Source of the DNA: Shinella sp. UYSO24
Lineage (GTDB): Bacteria; Pseudomonadota; Alphaproteobacteria; Rhizobiales; Rhizobiaceae
Direction: 5' to 3'
Assembly: GCA_902167985.1 (NCBI GenBank)
Contig: CABHNZ010000006.1
Span: 62,001-126,000, forward strand
DNA: 64,000 nt
This document shows, piece after piece, positions 1-10,300 of this stretch. The notes under the pieces are model-generated. The model was not told the DNA's origin, did no database searches, and saw only the letters and a program-made list of their open reading frames with translations. The position numbers and the translations under genes are program-made. Numbering within the stretch: position 1 is the stretch's first letter; every line of letters begins with the position of its first letter.

Positions 1-1
1 C

Positions 2-361
2 GTCAATGCACCGGAAGTCACCGGCCGCATCGTCAACGTCACCTCGGTTGACGCATTCAAGGCGCATCCGCAGAACGCCCATTACGCGGCGACCAAGGCT
101 GCTGTCGTTAGCCTCACCAAGTCCTTCGCGCAGGAATGCGCCAAGGACCAGATCCTCGTCAATTCGGTGGCGCCTGCCGGCTTTGCGACAGACCGCGCCA
201 AGGAACTCGGCTTCCTGCCGGAACTGGCCAAGGCCAGCGCGCTTGGCCGCGCGGCGGAACCGGTCGAAATGGCCGAGTGGATCGTCATGATGGCGTCGAG
301 CCGCAACTCCTATGCGACCGGTGAGAACGTTGTCGTCAGCGGAGGCTATATCTATGTCTGA
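2..361 (+). CDS. SDR family oxidoreductase, 3' part only
   Basis: C-terminal ~119 residues of a classical short-chain dehydrogenase/reductase; the 5' end lies outside the window. Visible are the strand and serine motif IVNVTS, the catalytic YAATK (YxxxK) tetrad part, the VNSVAP stretch after the active site and a C-terminal [10 protein letters not shown] close to the usual cofactor-loop ending. SDRs of this kind oxidise or reduce alcohols, ketones or sugars with NAD(P); the substrate cannot be told. The stop codon overlaps the ATG of the next SDR gene, so the two are probably co-transcribed and translationally coupled. Confidence 0.85.
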   Translation, partial: VNAPEVTGRIVNVTSVDAFKAHPQNAHYAATKAAVVSLTKSFAQECAKDQILVNSVAPAGFATDRAKELGFLPELAKASALGRAAEPVEMAEWIVMMASSRNSYATGENVVVSGGYIYV

Positions 362-1093
362 CGCTTTGCGGGTGGCCGTCGTGACCGGTGCCACAAGCGG
401 CATCGGCAAGGCGACCGTGCAGGCGCTTCGCAGCAAGGGGCTGACCGTCTATGCGGTCGGCCGCAATGAAGAGGCGCTTTCCGAACTTGCTGCGACATGC
501 GGCGCGCAAACCATTCGTGCAGATGTGCGCGATACTTCGGCCATCGTCGAGGCGCTGAAGGGCGTCGAGGTTGATGTTCTCGTCAACAATGCCGGCATTC
601 TTTCGACCCGTGCCGTCTTTCAGGAGATCGATCCGGCAGAGATCGATGCGATGATCGATGTCAACCTGAAGGCGCCGATGCACCTGACGCGTGCGCTTCT
701 GCCGGGCATGGTAGAGCGCCGCCGCGGCCATCTCATCTTCATCGGCTCGATCGGCGGGCAGTCGGCCTTCCCGAATTCTTCGGCCTATGGCGCCTCGAAG
801 GCCGGGCTCTCGCTGTTTTGCGACAACCTTCGCCTCGACCTGCTCGGCTCTTCCGTTCGGGTAAGTGAGATCGTTCCAGGCGCGTGGAGACATCGCTCTA
901 CCGCACCTCTATCCCGGGCAATCAGGCAAATGCCGTACTCTACGATGGCTATCGCTCGCTCCAGCCGGAAAATATTGCGAAGGTGATCGAGAGTGTCATC
1001 GACCTGCCGGTGTTTGTCGATGTCGCGCGGGTCGAGGTCTATCCGACCGACCAGGCCTCCGGCGGCGGCACGATGGTCAAGTTTCAGGGCTGA
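354..1093 (+). CDS. SDR family oxidoreductase (one frameshift)
   Basis: About 247 residues of a second SDR. The N-terminus carries the Rossmann motif TGATSGIG, followed by the NNAG motif (VLVNNAGIL), catalytic serine region GSIGG and YGASK. The ATG at 354 overlaps the previous stop. Near position 883 the frame must drop by one base to continue as [12 protein letters not shown] and end in MVKFQG. Reading GGCCGCG instead of GGCGCG would repair it, so a missing C is likely. Length and motifs are normal otherwise. Probably works with its upstream SDR neighbour on a sugar or polyol; this is inference. Confidence 0.8.
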
Positions 1094-1103
1094 ATATCGA
1101 ATG

Positions 1104-1129
1104 GCCCGGGCGGAGACATCCGCCCGGGC
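1104..1129 (+). terminator. Hairpin after SDR pair
   Basis: Perfect 11-bp inverted repeat GCCCGGGCGGA / TCCGCCCGGGC with a 4-base loop, starting 11 bases after the SDR stop. There is only a weak T-run after it, so it could be a terminator or a 3' mRNA-stabilising hairpin. Confidence 0.6.
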
Positions 1130-1651
1130 ATCTGCCTTTGCGGGCTGTCTCTCGGTATTCGTGTTGGCATCATGGTAAAGGACGCGAACGCATGGAGGGC
1201 CTGCGCTTTCACGTGGCAGATGCCGCGAGGGGGGCTCCGAAAAATAGAATAACAGTCCTTCCGTGTCTGCATGGAAGGAAGACTGTAGATCTCTGGCGGT
1301 CCGGCCGTCTTCGGCATTCCCGCGTGAGACGACCTGTCGTGGCCAATATCAAGGTCGCCATCGATCCGGGCAGGATAGGTTTTGATTCACGCAGAACCAA
1401 TATTCTTCTGCTGCGGGTCAGGTCGCACAGCGCCGGCATATGGACCGTTTACAAGGCTCGTTGTCTCCCGCCAACGCCATGTTTGCCTCGGAAAAACGTA
1501 GGCCCACTTGGATCATCCTCCCTACGGCGGCCTTCGACCGGATGGGGCTCGATGGCAGGAAGAGTTCGCAACGGTGATCCGCAGCAGCGACGCCATCAGC
1601 CGTCTGAACCTTCGGTGACGGATGCCGCGTCTCGACCGCTGCGGACAAGGC
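1130..1651. other. Gene-free stretch
   Basis: About 520 bases between the SDR operon and the next, convergent SDR. I recognise no protein in any frame. An imperfect hairpin lies at about 1251-1287 (ACAGTC, CTTCC pairing with GGAAG, GACTGT). Nothing else stands out. Confidence 0.4.
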
Positions 1652-2408
1652 TTATCCGCCGAACCCCAGTTCCATGACGCCGCCATCGACCGGAAGATCG
1701 ATGCCTGTAATGAACGATGCCTCGGACGAGGCAAGAAAGAGGGCTGCCGCGGCGATATCCTCAGGCTGCCGACGCGTTTGAGCGGCACACGGGCTGCAAT
1801 CTGGCTCTCCATAGCCTGTAGCCCTTGGCCGGTTGCGCCCGTTGTCTTCGTCCAGATCGGCGTGGCGATGGGGCCCGGACTTATCGTGTTGACCCGAATG
1901 CCGCGAGCGGCCAATTCTCCGGCGATCGTCCTGCCCAGTGCACGCAGGCCGCCTTGCTGGCGGCATAGACCGATGTGTTTGGCATTGCATGGCATGGGCA
2001 ATGGACGCCGTCAGGACGATGGAACCGCCTTGCGGCATCACGCGTGCGGCTTCCTGCATCAGCAGATAGGCGCCGCGGACATTGAGATTGAACATGCGGT
2101 CGAAGAACTCTTCCGTCACCTGCCCGACGGGCACGTAACCCGCAACGCCGGCATTGACGAAGAGGATGTCGATCCGTCCGTGTGTGTCGGCCACCTTGTC
2201 CACCAAGCGCGGATGGCCGTCGGATCTGCGGCATCGCTGGCGACGAATTCGACATCGGGGAGCTCGCGGCGGGCCGCTCGAGCGTCTGCGGGTTTGTGCC
2301 TGTGGCAATGACCGTGGCGCCCTCGCTGGCGAAGAGCTTGGCCGAGGCAGCACCCATGCCCGTCGTGCCTCCGGTGATAAGGGCAATCTTGCCCGGCAAT
2401 CGCTTCAT
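1652..2408 (-). CDS. SDR family oxidoreductase (five frameshifts)
   Basis: A ~250-residue classical SDR scattered over all three frames. In order I can read MKRLPGKIALITGGTTGMG (cofactor motif), the NAG region LFVNAGVAGYVPVG, GGSIVLTASIAHAM, the active-site YAASKAAC, the conserved RVNTISPGPIATP and the C-terminal GIDLPVDGGVMELGFGG. Each join is a net loss of one base, giving five in 757 bp, the worst-affected gene here. The clean family order and full length argue for sequence error rather than an old pseudogene. It is divergent from a TetR gene that probably represses it. Confidence 0.75.
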
Positions 2409-2453
2409 GTCAGTCTCCATCGTGCCGTCACTCCGGCTTGTCATAGGTATTAG

Positions 2454-2506
2454 TTGTAGCGAGTGATACAAATAGATTTGACATCGCATGGCCGTCAAGT
2501 TATTTT
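2454..2506 (+). promoter_or_regulatory. Divergent SDR/TetR control region
   Basis: An imperfect palindrome TTGTAGC-gagt-GATACAA (2454-2471) and a further GCTACAA (2516-2522) look like TetR operator half sites. A good promoter for the TetR gene is TTGACA at 2478-2483, a 17-base spacer and TATTTT at 2501-2506. The upstream ATG at 2488 lies inside this promoter, so the TetR start at 2536 is preferred. Confidence 0.5.
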
Positions 2507-2535
2507 TTAACGACTGCTACAAATGCAACTGCGGG

Positions 2536-3129
2536 ATGCCGATGGGACGCGCGATTTCATTCGATTATGACAGGGCACTCGATCAGGCGACGCTTCAGTT
2601 CTGGAAGACAGGCTATGCCGCGACGTCACTCAGAGACCTGTTGAAGGCGACCGGTCTGGGTGAGGGGTCGTTCTACAATACGCTCAAAAGCAAGAAGCAT
2701 CTCTATCTGGCCTGTCTGAAGCGCTATGCCGAGACGGAGGGGCGCAAACGCAATCACGCCTTACTCAGCGCCGCGACGGCGGGGAAGGGCATCCGGGGAA
2801 TGTTTGCGGTGATGTTGGACTGCCTTGATGACCCGCAGACCCCCTCGCGCCTTTGCATGATGGCGGCAATGATGTCCGAAGAGGTTATCGCTGATGGCGA
2901 CCTGAAGGTGGTTGCCGAGAAAGGCATGGCCGATTTCCGCACCGGACTGACCGAGCTTCTCAAGCGGGACCGGGAAAGGGGCATTCTGCGACCTGGCCTT
3001 GATCCTGAAACAACGGCCATGATCATCATCACCTTTGCGCAAGGGTTCTGGCGCATGGCCATGATCGACTACGACCGGGCCGCCATGGAGCGTCAGATCG
3101 ACCAATTCCTGACGGCACTTGGTTTATGA
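2536..3129 (+). CDS. TetR/AcrR family transcriptional regulator
   Basis: About 197 residues. The N-terminal helix-turn-helix is typical of TetR (TSLRDLLKATGLGEGSFYNTLKSK), with the GRAISFDYDRALDQA helix in front. The C-terminal ligand domain resembles TetR_C families that control oxidoreductases (AMIIITFAQGFWRMA near the end). Start chosen at 2536 because the best promoter spans 2478-2506; 2542 is also possible. It is transcribed away from the SDR at 1652-2408, which it most likely represses together with itself through TTGTAGC/GCTACAA sites. The inducer is unknown. Confidence 0.88.
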   Translation: MPMGRAISFDYDRALDQATLQFWKTGYAATSLRDLLKATGLGEGSFYNTLKSKKHLYLACLKRYAETEGRKRNHALLSAATAGKGIRGMFAVMLDCLDDPQTPSRLCMMAAMMSEEVIADGDLKVVAEKGMADFRTGLTELLKRDRERGILRPGLDPETTAMIIITFAQGFWRMAMIDYDRAAMERQIDQFLTALGL

Positions 3130-3153
3130 TCCGGGCGCTGCCGAGGGTAGGCT

Positions 3154-3551
3154 TCATCTTGAATCGTAACGTTTTCGGCACTCTTCAATTCTCGGCCAGT
3201 TCTGCCTGATCCAGGACGTGAACCCCTCAAGGGCGGGTAGCATGGAGGCGCCCATCTCGGTCAGCTGGTATTCGACGCGCGGCGGGACCTCTGGAAAATA
3301 GTGGCGGATCAAGAGCCCATCACGCTCGAGATTGCGCAGCGTCAAAGTCAGCATCCGCTGGGTGATGCCTTCTATGCCGTTCTTGAGTTCGCTGAAGCGC
3401 AATTGATGCCGGTCGCCAAGGCCAGATGCGACATGACAAGGATCGTCCATTTGTCGCCCAGGCGCGCCAGAACCGCGTTGGGCGCGCAAGGGCGGAAATA
3501 CGGCCTGTCATTCTTCTCTTCATACGGCCGCCCGTGAACCTGCTTCTCCAA
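3154..3551 (-). CDS. HxlR family regulator (one frameshift)
   Basis: About 132-residue winged-helix regulator of the HxlR/MarR-like type. It shows the family CAPNAVLARLGDKWTILV opening, then LRFSELKNGIEGITQRML and LERDGLLIRHYF with VPPRVEYQLT, the hallmark wing. A frameshift of one missing base lies near 3405. A TTG start at 3551 has AGGAG seven bases upstream; a GTG at 3560 is the alternative. Divergent from the NmrA-like gene at 3651, a common HxlR arrangement in which the regulator responds to quinone or aldehyde stress and controls its neighbour. Confidence 0.82.
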
Positions 3552-3650
3552 TGGTATCACTCCTGTGCCTGAAGCTAAAAAATGTGCCGTCTTCCGCCGG
3601 CCTTTCAACGGTATATATGAGTAACCCACGTTCAACACGAGGGTATTCCC

Positions 3651-4564
3651 ATGCGAAATGACATGCTTCCAATCCTGGTCTTTGGTGCGACAGGTCAACA
3701 AGGTGGTTCGGTTGCGACCGCGCTCCTCAAGGCGGGCTGGCCGGTGCGCGCCATCGTGCGTGATGCTACATCACCGAAAGCGATCGCTTTGCGGGAAGCA
3801 GGTGTTGCGCTCTTTGTCGGAGACTTTGATGACCGTGTTGCCATTGTACGTGCCATGGCGGGCGCACATGGCGTATTCAGCGTTCAGCCAAGTTCGCCAG
3901 GCGGCGCGGTGACCGACGAAGAGGAAGTGCGCTACGGCAAGACTATTGCCGATCTTGCTGTCGAGAGCAGGGTGAAACACCTTGTCTATTCATCGGGAAG
4001 TGCTGCGGGCGACAGGCCGACCGGCGTCGCGCATTACGAGACCAAGGCGGAAATCGAACGACATATCCGCTCGCTGCCCATCGTCCATACGATCGTCCGG
4101 CCCTCGACCTTCATGGAGCTTCTGGTCATGCCGGGCTTCGGGCTTGATGAAGGCCGCTACACATTCTTCATCCAGCCGGATGCGTCCATGCAGGTTCTGG
4201 CCGTGGAAGACATCGGCAAGATTGTCACTGCCATCTTTTCTGATCCGCTGCGATTTCAAAATACGTCATTCGAGATCGCAAGCGATACCGTCACAGGGAC
4301 TGATCTGGAGGCATTATTCTCGCAAGCCGCCGGCCGGCCGATCCCCTATTCTCGCTTTCCTGAAAGTGTGCTGGCCGAAAATCCCTTTCTGCAGAACTCA
4401 CGGCCCTTTTCGACGATGGTCGCCTGGCAGGTCATGCCGATCTCAAGGCTTTGCGTGAGATCAACCCCGAAATGCTGACGCTGAAGTCCTGGCTGAACGG
4501 TCCCGGCAGGGCCGCTTTCGAAAACGGCCTGCAGGCAGGCGGGGCATGGAAGTACAACACATGA
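3651..4564 (+). CDS. NmrA family NAD(P)-binding protein (one frameshift)
   Basis: About 305 residues. N-terminal atypical-SDR cofactor motif VFGATGQQGG, then LREAGVALFVGDFDD, YSSGSAAGD and a substrate-side region typical of NmrA/HSCARG-type proteins, which sense or use NADPH. Near 4400 one base is missing; the other frame continues to FENGLQAGGAWKYNT. GAGG eight bases before ATG 3651 supports the start. The divergent HxlR gene is the likely regulator. Could act as a quinone or redox-linked reductase; the exact substrate is unknown. Confidence 0.8.
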
Positions 4565-4685
4565 CCCGCCTCCCGTCAGGGAAGGGGGGGCAGCAGGCGG
4601 CCGGGCTGAACCTGACTGTTACATGACTATGGCCAAGAGGTGATTTGCTGATTACAAGGGGTGATGAACCGGATATTGCCGAAAA

Positions 4686-5626
4686 ATGGATGACAGGGGA
4701 CCATCGCTGGAACGTATGCGGACCTTTGTCCGCGTTGCCCAACGGGGCAATCTCTCGGCGGTGGCGCGGGAGCTCGGCATCGGGCAATCGACCGTTTCGC
4801 GCCATATCAGTGAACTCGAAGAGGCTGTGGGTGTGGCGCTGCTTGGGCGAACCACCCGCCGCGTCTCCCTGACAGAGGAAGGCAGTCGATATTACGCGAA
4901 CTGCCTGCAGATCCTGCGGCTCGTGGATCAGGCATCCGAAGAGGCCAGAGATGCCCGGCATGTCCCTGTCGGTCCTGTTCGCCTGTCGTGCACGGCTGCG
5001 CTCGGTGTCATGCATGTCACGCGTATGATCTTCGCCTTTCAGGACAAGCATCCGGATGTCCAGATAGACCTCAACCTTACCGATGAACGTATCGATCTTG
5101 CGCGCGAGGGCGTCGACATCGCCTTACGGTTGGGGCCGGTCATGGATGGCGCGATGAAGCTTGTCGCGATCGGGACAAGTCGCCGAAAGCTTGTCGGATC
5201 ACCTGATTATCTTGCTCGGCACGGGCGACCGGAGCGGCCGTCGGACCTCGCGCGCATCATAGCGTCGTGATGTCCAACGTCGCCGGAAGCGATCAGCTTT
5301 TTCTCTCCGCTCCGGAGGGGTCACGGCTGATGGTGCAGATGGGCGGAACCTTGCGTGTGGACCATGGGCTCGCTGCCCGAGCTGCCCTTGCCGCGGGCCG
5401 AGGCATTGCGCCGGCGCATCTTTGGCTCGTTCAGGATCTGCTCGATGCGGGTGAACTCGAAACCGTGCTCGATGCCTATGATCTCGATACAATGCCGGTC
5501 AGTCTGCTTGTCGTGCCCGAGCGGGCCGGCATTGCCCGTGTGCGGCTTCTCGCTGATTTTCTCGTGGAGGAGATCCGAAAGCTGCCGGGGATTGCGCCAC
5601 ACCGCTCGGCGTATGCTGAAGGATAG
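4686..5626 (+). CDS. LysR family regulator (one frameshift)
   Basis: About 313 residues. LysR N-terminal HTH (NLSAVARELGIGQSTVSRHI, then ELEEAVGVALLGRTTRRVSLT), then the LysR substrate domain starting at VGPVRLSCTAALGV and ending in VRLLADFLVEEIRK. Around 5257 one base is missing (CGCCATCAT to CGCATCAT would explain it); the protein resumes as VVMSNVAGSDQLFL. Convergent with the NmrA-like gene at 5645, 18 bases away, so it may regulate either NmrA gene. Confidence 0.85.
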
Positions 5627-5644
5627 CGCATGCCGGCCTTAGGT

Positions 5645-6598
5645 CTAAGCGCCGAACGAATGCCTGTCTCCTCGCCAGCCTGTCCTCTTGAGGAACTGTT
5701 CCCAGTTCAACGTTCCGGGATTGAGGCGACGGCTCCATTCCAGGTCATGTTCCTTGCCGAAATAGCCGTATTCGACCGCATATTCGACCATGCCGAGAAG
5801 TTCCCTGACCAAAAGTTCATTGTCCGCGAAGGCGGGAAAATTCTCGAGCAGTCCCTTTCGCGTGAAGGCATTGCGATACTCGGCCTTGATGCCTGTCACC
5901 CGCTGGAAGGTCTCGACCATTTCGCGCGGTGAGATCATGTCGCCGACGATCGGAAGCGTCTTGCCGGCATAGAGCGACGGATTGGAGAAAATCTCAAGAA
6001 CGACCGGGCCGGTTGCCGTCAGCGGATCAACGAAGGGGGCGCGGAAGTCTTCCGGAAGGTAGATCGGCAGGAGCAGCCTGCCTCCCTCATGCCGGGGCAC
6101 GTAGTATTCCAGCAGGTTGGTGTAGAAGAAGGCCAGCATGACGAAGGAATGCGACACCGGGAGACCGCGAATATAGTCGGCAACCTCGGCCTTGTCGGTG
6201 AAGTGCGGCGCATATTTTCTCCCCGCCGAGATCGCGTCGACATTTTCGAGCGTGCTGAAGACGATATGCTTCACACCCGCCAAGACGGCGGCATCGGCAA
6301 GCTCCCGGCCAAGGGGGGCTTCGCTCGTGTCCGGCGGCGCGACCGGTGGCGTCATCAGGAAAGCGCCGTCGGCCCCTTCGAAAGCGTGGACAAACTCCTT
6401 TGTGCTGCCCAGTTCAAGCGGGACGCTGACGATTTCCGCACCCAGATCCTGCAGCGCGCGGGCGGCTGGAGAACTGCTGTTGCGGGTCAGCGCGCGAACG
6501 CGGAAGCGTTGACTGGCGAGAAGCGAGGCAGCGACACTCCGGCCCTGCTTGCTGGTTGCACCGACGATTGCGATCAATGGTTTTTCGTGCTGTTCCAC
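5645..6598 (-). CDS. NmrA family NAD(P)-binding protein
   Basis: 317 residues from a GTG start at 6598, preceded by GGAG. Intact. Cofactor motif IVGATSKQGRSV near residues 11-22, then FLMTPPVAPPD, a VFSTLENVD strand and the C-terminal TLNWEQFLKRTG. Same superfamily as the gene at 3651 but clearly divergent from it. An in-frame upstream extension exists but lacks family similarity. Probable NADPH-dependent reductase or redox sensor; substrate unknown. Confidence 0.82.
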   Translation of the reverse strand: MEQHEKPLIAIVGATSKQGRSVAASLLASQRFRVRALTRNSSSPAARALQDLGAEIVSVPLELGSTKEFVHAFEGADGAFLMTPPVAPPDTSEAPLGRELADAAVLAGVKHIVFSTLENVDAISAGRKYAPHFTDKAEVADYIRGLPVSHSFVMLAFFYTNLLEYYVPRHEGGRLLLPIYLPEDFRAPFVDPLTATGPVVLEIFSNPSLYAGKTLPIVGDMISPREMVETFQRVTGIKAEYRNAFTRKGLLENFPAFADNELLVRELLGMVEYAVEYGYFGKEHDLEWSRRLNPGTLNWEQFLKRTGWRGDRHSFGA

Positions 6599-6921
6599 GG
6601 CTATCTCCGATCCTGATCCGCAAGCTGATGGGCCGCGGCGGTTGAAAGGGGACCGGCGGCGATTTTGCTCCAATCCGGTCGATATCGGACGGGATAGCCG
6701 ATGAGGCACGGCAGCACTACGCGCCTCCACTGGATTACATTATGCCGATTTGCGGATAAATAATTACGCCAAGTAGGAGCCATGTAGAGACCATGGGCAT
6801 CGGCGAAGGAGATGTGAAACCGATGTCGTTTGGCGGGGATATCGGGCCGACATTCATCTCCGCCATCGAGCACGCAGCCAGGCACAATGAAGATCATGAC
6901 CGTAACATCGATGAAGGTGAG
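6599..6921. other. Gene-free stretch
   Basis: About 320 bases upstream of the NmrA-like gene and downstream of the uncertain racemase-like ORF. The short frames here look like noise and I recognise no protein. Confidence 0.35.
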
Positions 6922-7325
6922 CTAACCGCCGGGAAAGTCGGTTGCAGCTCTGGCCAGCTCGAAGGCGATACCGGTATGGGCCAGCGCCGATGCCTTGCTA
7001 CGGCCGACGCGCAGCCAAGGATGATAAGGGTTGTACCGGAGAGTGCTGCCATCTCTGCCAGCATGCCATGGCGCTTACTCGGGCTGACGCCGCCCTCGAG
7101 CGTCGCGCCGATAACCGGCCGATAAGCGACCGCGAAGGCGGCAACCTCGCTCGCCATTGCCACACCGGCATTTGCGGCGCTCCGGATGAGTGAGGGTAAG
7201 AACCGCGCCGTAGCGGCAATGACGACCGCCTTGCCGACAATGACAAATGAAGCACGTCGAATGGCAGGATCCGCTACGAGCCGGAATGTGCGGATCTTCG
7301 AAAAATCGGCGTGAAAAGCCATCAC
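6922..7325 (-). CDS. Uncertain small protein, Asp/Glu racemase-like?
   Basis: About 134 residues read with one missing base near 6975, ending in AFELARAATDFPGG. Internal text such as MLAEMAALSGTTLIILGCAS faintly recalls the C-terminal part of aspartate/glutamate/hydantoin racemases, but the N-terminal half is not recognisable and the length is half the family norm. It may be a remnant or a false frame. It lies divergent from the M20 amidohydrolase. Confidence 0.3.
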
Positions 7326-7490
7326 GGGCCTAGCGCGAAGCTCGACGGTATCAGGATGCGGCGCTGAAGCTAAAATGTAGAATAATATACTCAGAAACTA
7401 GGTATTTGAACGCATTGTCGATCCTTGACAGTTTCTGCGGCGTCTCTCATCCTTGGCCGGACTTCAAAGCCTTAAAATATCGGACCTCAC

Positions 7491-8678
7491 ATGCCGCATT
7501 TGCAGAACGACCCTTCCACGATGATCGAGGATCTCGTGCGGCCGCTTGAGCCACGTCTGATCGAGATTCGCCGCGATATCCATGCCCATCCGGAAGTCGG
7601 CTTCGAGACGGTGCGAACTGCGGCAGTGGTTGCCGATGAGTTGAAGGCCATGGGGCTCGATCCGCAGACCGGCGTCGGGCGGACCGGCGTCGTTGCCACG
7701 ATCACCGGCGGCCGCCCCGGCCCTTGCGTGATCCTTCGGGCAGATATGGACGCCTTGCCGATCGAGGAACAGACCGGCCTTGCCTTCGCATCGACCATTC
7801 CCGGGAAGATGCATGCCTGCGGCCACGACATCCACACCGCCTCCCTGCTGGGCGCGGCCAATGCCTTGTCGAAAATCTCCTCGCAATTGGCGGGCTCCGT
7901 CAGGCTCGTCTTCCAGCCGGCTGAAGAAACGCAGGAGAGCGGCGCGGCTGCCATGATCGCCGATGGCGCGGCCGATGGCGCCGATATTGCCATCGCCTTC
8001 CATAACCGGCCGGAACTGGAGGCCGGCAAAATATTGCTCAATCGCGGTGCCAGCACCGCCTCGAGCGACGAGTTCCAGGTCGTGGTACATGGAAGGTCCG
8101 GCCACGCAGCCCGGCCTCATGCGGCCATCGACCCCATCGTCGCCGCCGCCTATATGATTACCCAGTTGCAGACGGTCATTTCGCGCGAGATGGACCCGGC
8201 CACCTCGGCGGTCCTGACGATCGGCCATATCCAGGGCGGCGCAACACAGAATATCATTCCTGACAGCTGCATGTTTGAAGGCACGGTCCGCTGCCGTTCG
8301 CCGGAATCTCGAGACGTGGCGGAAGCAGCGTTCCGGCGGATCTGCGAGGGTGCGGCCACAGCGTTGAATGTTTCGGTCGATGTCGACTACGTTCGCGGCG
8401 CCCCGCCGCTCATGAACGACGATCGGCTGATCGACCGCGCCACCGAGGCACTCGGCCTGCAGTTTGGCGCAGCCCCCCATGTGGAACAGGGATCGAGCTT
8501 CGGCGCCGAGGATTTTTCCTATTTCTCAGAGCGGATGCCATCCATCCAGATCTTCATCGGTTCGGGCCAGCCGGGGCGTGACGACAGGGTTCACAACTCC
8601 GATTATCAGCCGGATGAAGCCTGTATTGCCCAGAGCACGATTGCGCTCACGCGCATGGCCGTGGAACTGCTGACCTGA
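7491..8678 (+). CDS. M20 family amidohydrolase
   Basis: 395 residues, full length for M20D hydrolases (hippurate or N-acyl amino acid hydrolase, IAA-amino acid hydrolase type). Metal-binding motifs are in place: RADMDALPI, MHACGHDIHTAS and QPAEE, with GHAARPH in the dimerisation domain and SFGAEDFSYF near the end. It would deacylate an N-acyl amino acid in the cytoplasm using two metal ions. It opens an operon with an amino-acid ABC transporter, so it probably processes the imported ligand. Intact frame. Confidence 0.9.
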   Translation: MPHLQNDPSTMIEDLVRPLEPRLIEIRRDIHAHPEVGFETVRTAAVVADELKAMGLDPQTGVGRTGVVATITGGRPGPCVILRADMDALPIEEQTGLAFASTIPGKMHACGHDIHTASLLGAANALSKISSQLAGSVRLVFQPAEETQESGAAAMIADGAADGADIAIAFHNRPELEAGKILLNRGASTASSDEFQVVVHGRSGHAARPHAAIDPIVAAAYMITQLQTVISREMDPATSAVLTIGHIQGGATQNIIPDSCMFEGTVRCRSPESRDVAEAAFRRICEGAATALNVSVDVDYVRGAPPLMNDDRLIDRATEALGLQFGAAPHVEQGSSFGAEDFSYFSERMPSIQIFIGSGQPGRDDRVHNSDYQPDEACIAQSTIALTRMAVELLT

Positions 8679-8717
8679 CCTATTCTCCTCCTCCATCACA
8701 ATTCGGGATCACTTAAG

Positions 8718-9573
8718 ATGACCATCACACGCAGCAATTTCCTGCGCTGGACGTTTGCCGCCTGCGCGAGCCTGGCCCTGACGCCATCGGCAAGCTTCGC
8801 CGAGAGCAAGGACACTTACGTCTTCGCCACGGAAGGCGCCTTTCCTCCCTTCAACATGACATCGCCGACTGGCGAACTGAAAGGTTTCGAGATCGATCTG
8901 ATCAACGAGATCGGCAAGCGTGTCGGTTTGGTGTCAAGATCATCCCGCAGGCGTGGGACGGAATGATCCAGGGCGTCATCGACGGAAAATACGATGGCGT
9001 TATCGATTCCGTTTCCGTTACCGAAAAGCGACGTGAGGTTATCGATTTCTCGCTTCCCTACACGACCGGCGGCTCGACCTTCGTCGTCCTGAAGGACAGC
9101 GGTATTGAATTGCCGGGCAGCGGCAGTTCTGTGGATCTGGCCGATGATGCAGCGACACAGCCCGCCATGGCCGGCATCGCAAAGGTTCTGGCCGGCAAGA
9201 CGGTCGGCGTTCAGGTGTCCACCATCCAGAGCACCTTCCTGACGAAATACCTCGCCGACAAGGGCGTCACCGTCCGGACCTATCCGAATGGCCCGGATGT
9301 CTATCATGATCTTCTCAACGGACGTATTGACGCCGCATGGCTGCCGAGACGAATGTCGCCGCGTTCCTTGAAAAGAATGCCGACGAAGCCCAGAAGACAG
9401 GGCCTTCGATCAAGGGCGGCGTGATGGGTACCGGCGCTGCCATCGCCATTCGCAAGGGCAATCAGGACTTGCAGCAGAAGCTCGACAAGGGGCTGAAGTC
9501 GATGTCTGACGACGGCACGCTTGCCGAACTCTCGAAGAAATGGTTCGGAATGGTCATCACGCCGAAGCTCTGA
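8718..9573 (+). CDS. Amino-acid ABC transporter, substrate-binding protein (two frameshifts)
   Basis: About 286 residues of a family-3 solute-binding protein. It has an N-terminal signal peptide (RSNFLRWTFAACASLAL..SFA), FATEGAFPPFNM, GFEIDLINEIGKR, then IIPQAWDGMIQGVIDGKYDGVI and the C-terminal LAELSKKWFG. Missing bases near 8930 and 9340 break it into three frames; GGCC read as GCC would explain the second. Periplasmic partner of the two permeases and the ATPase that follow. Confidence 0.85.
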
Positions 9574-9580
9574 GACACAT

Positions 9581-10300
9581 ATGCAGTCGGACCTCGTTCT
9601 TCTCGGATTCGGCCCTGACGGCTGGGGGATGGCCTTGCTTCGTGCGGGCCTCCTCACGGTCGCGGTGTCGGCATGCGCCTTCGGCTGCGGGCTCCTGCTC
9701 GGCATCCTCGCAGCCTGGGCACGCATCGGCGGCAGCTGGCCGCTGAGGAAGCTGGCCGAGGTCTATGTCATCATCCTGCGGGGCGTCCCGGATATTCTGG
9801 TCATCTACCTTTTCTACTTTGGCGGCCGTCAGCTCGTCAGCGGAATAGGTGAAATGCTCGGCCTGCCAGGGCCTTTTGAAATCAGCGGCTTTCTGGCCGG
9901 CGTTCTGGCGATCGGCCTGATCTCCGGTGCCTATCAGGCAGAGGTCCTGCGCGGCGCCTATCACGCCGTGCCGAAAGGCACGATAGAGGCGGGTCGGGTC
10001 GTCGGCATGAGCAGGCTCACCCTGTTCTGGCGCGTTATCGCTCCGCAGGCGATGGTGACCGCCATTCCAGGCCTTGGAAACCAATGGCAGTCCGCCATCA
10101 AGGAATCGGCGCTGGTGTCTGTCACCGGCCTTGTCGAGGTTATGCGGCAGGTTTCTGTGGCCGCCGGCTCGACGCAGGAGGATTTTCTCTTCTATGCCGC
10201 AGGGGCCGTCATCTACCTGATCATCACCACGATCTCGGGCCTTCTCTTCAGTCTTGCCGAACGTCGCAGCCTGCGCGGCCAGCCGGTGGAGGCGCATTGA
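9581..10300 (+). CDS. Amino-acid ABC transporter permease
   Basis: 239 residues, HisM/GlnP-type inner-membrane permease. Several hydrophobic segments ([20 protein letters not shown] and others), the family [17 protein letters not shown] segment and the EAA cytoplasmic loop [22 protein letters not shown] that docks the ATPase. Starts 8 bases after the binding-protein stop; its own stop overlaps the next ATG by one base (TGATG). Confidence 0.92.
   Translation: MQSDLVLLGFGPDGWGMALLRAGLLTVAVSACAFGCGLLLGILAAWARIGGSWPLRKLAEVYVIILRGVPDILVIYLFYFGGRQLVSGIGEMLGLPGPFEISGFLAGVLAIGLISGAYQAEVLRGAYHAVPKGTIEAGRVVGMSRLTLFWRVIAPQAMVTAIPGLGNQWQSAIKESALVSVTGLVEVMRQVSVAAGSTQEDFLFYAAGAVIYLIITTISGLLFSLAERRSLRGQPVEAH

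Noticed and set aside
2488..2535. Longer N-terminus for the TetR gene
   Set aside because: The ATG at 2488 lies between the -35 and -10 elements of the best promoter, and the added residues are not family-like.
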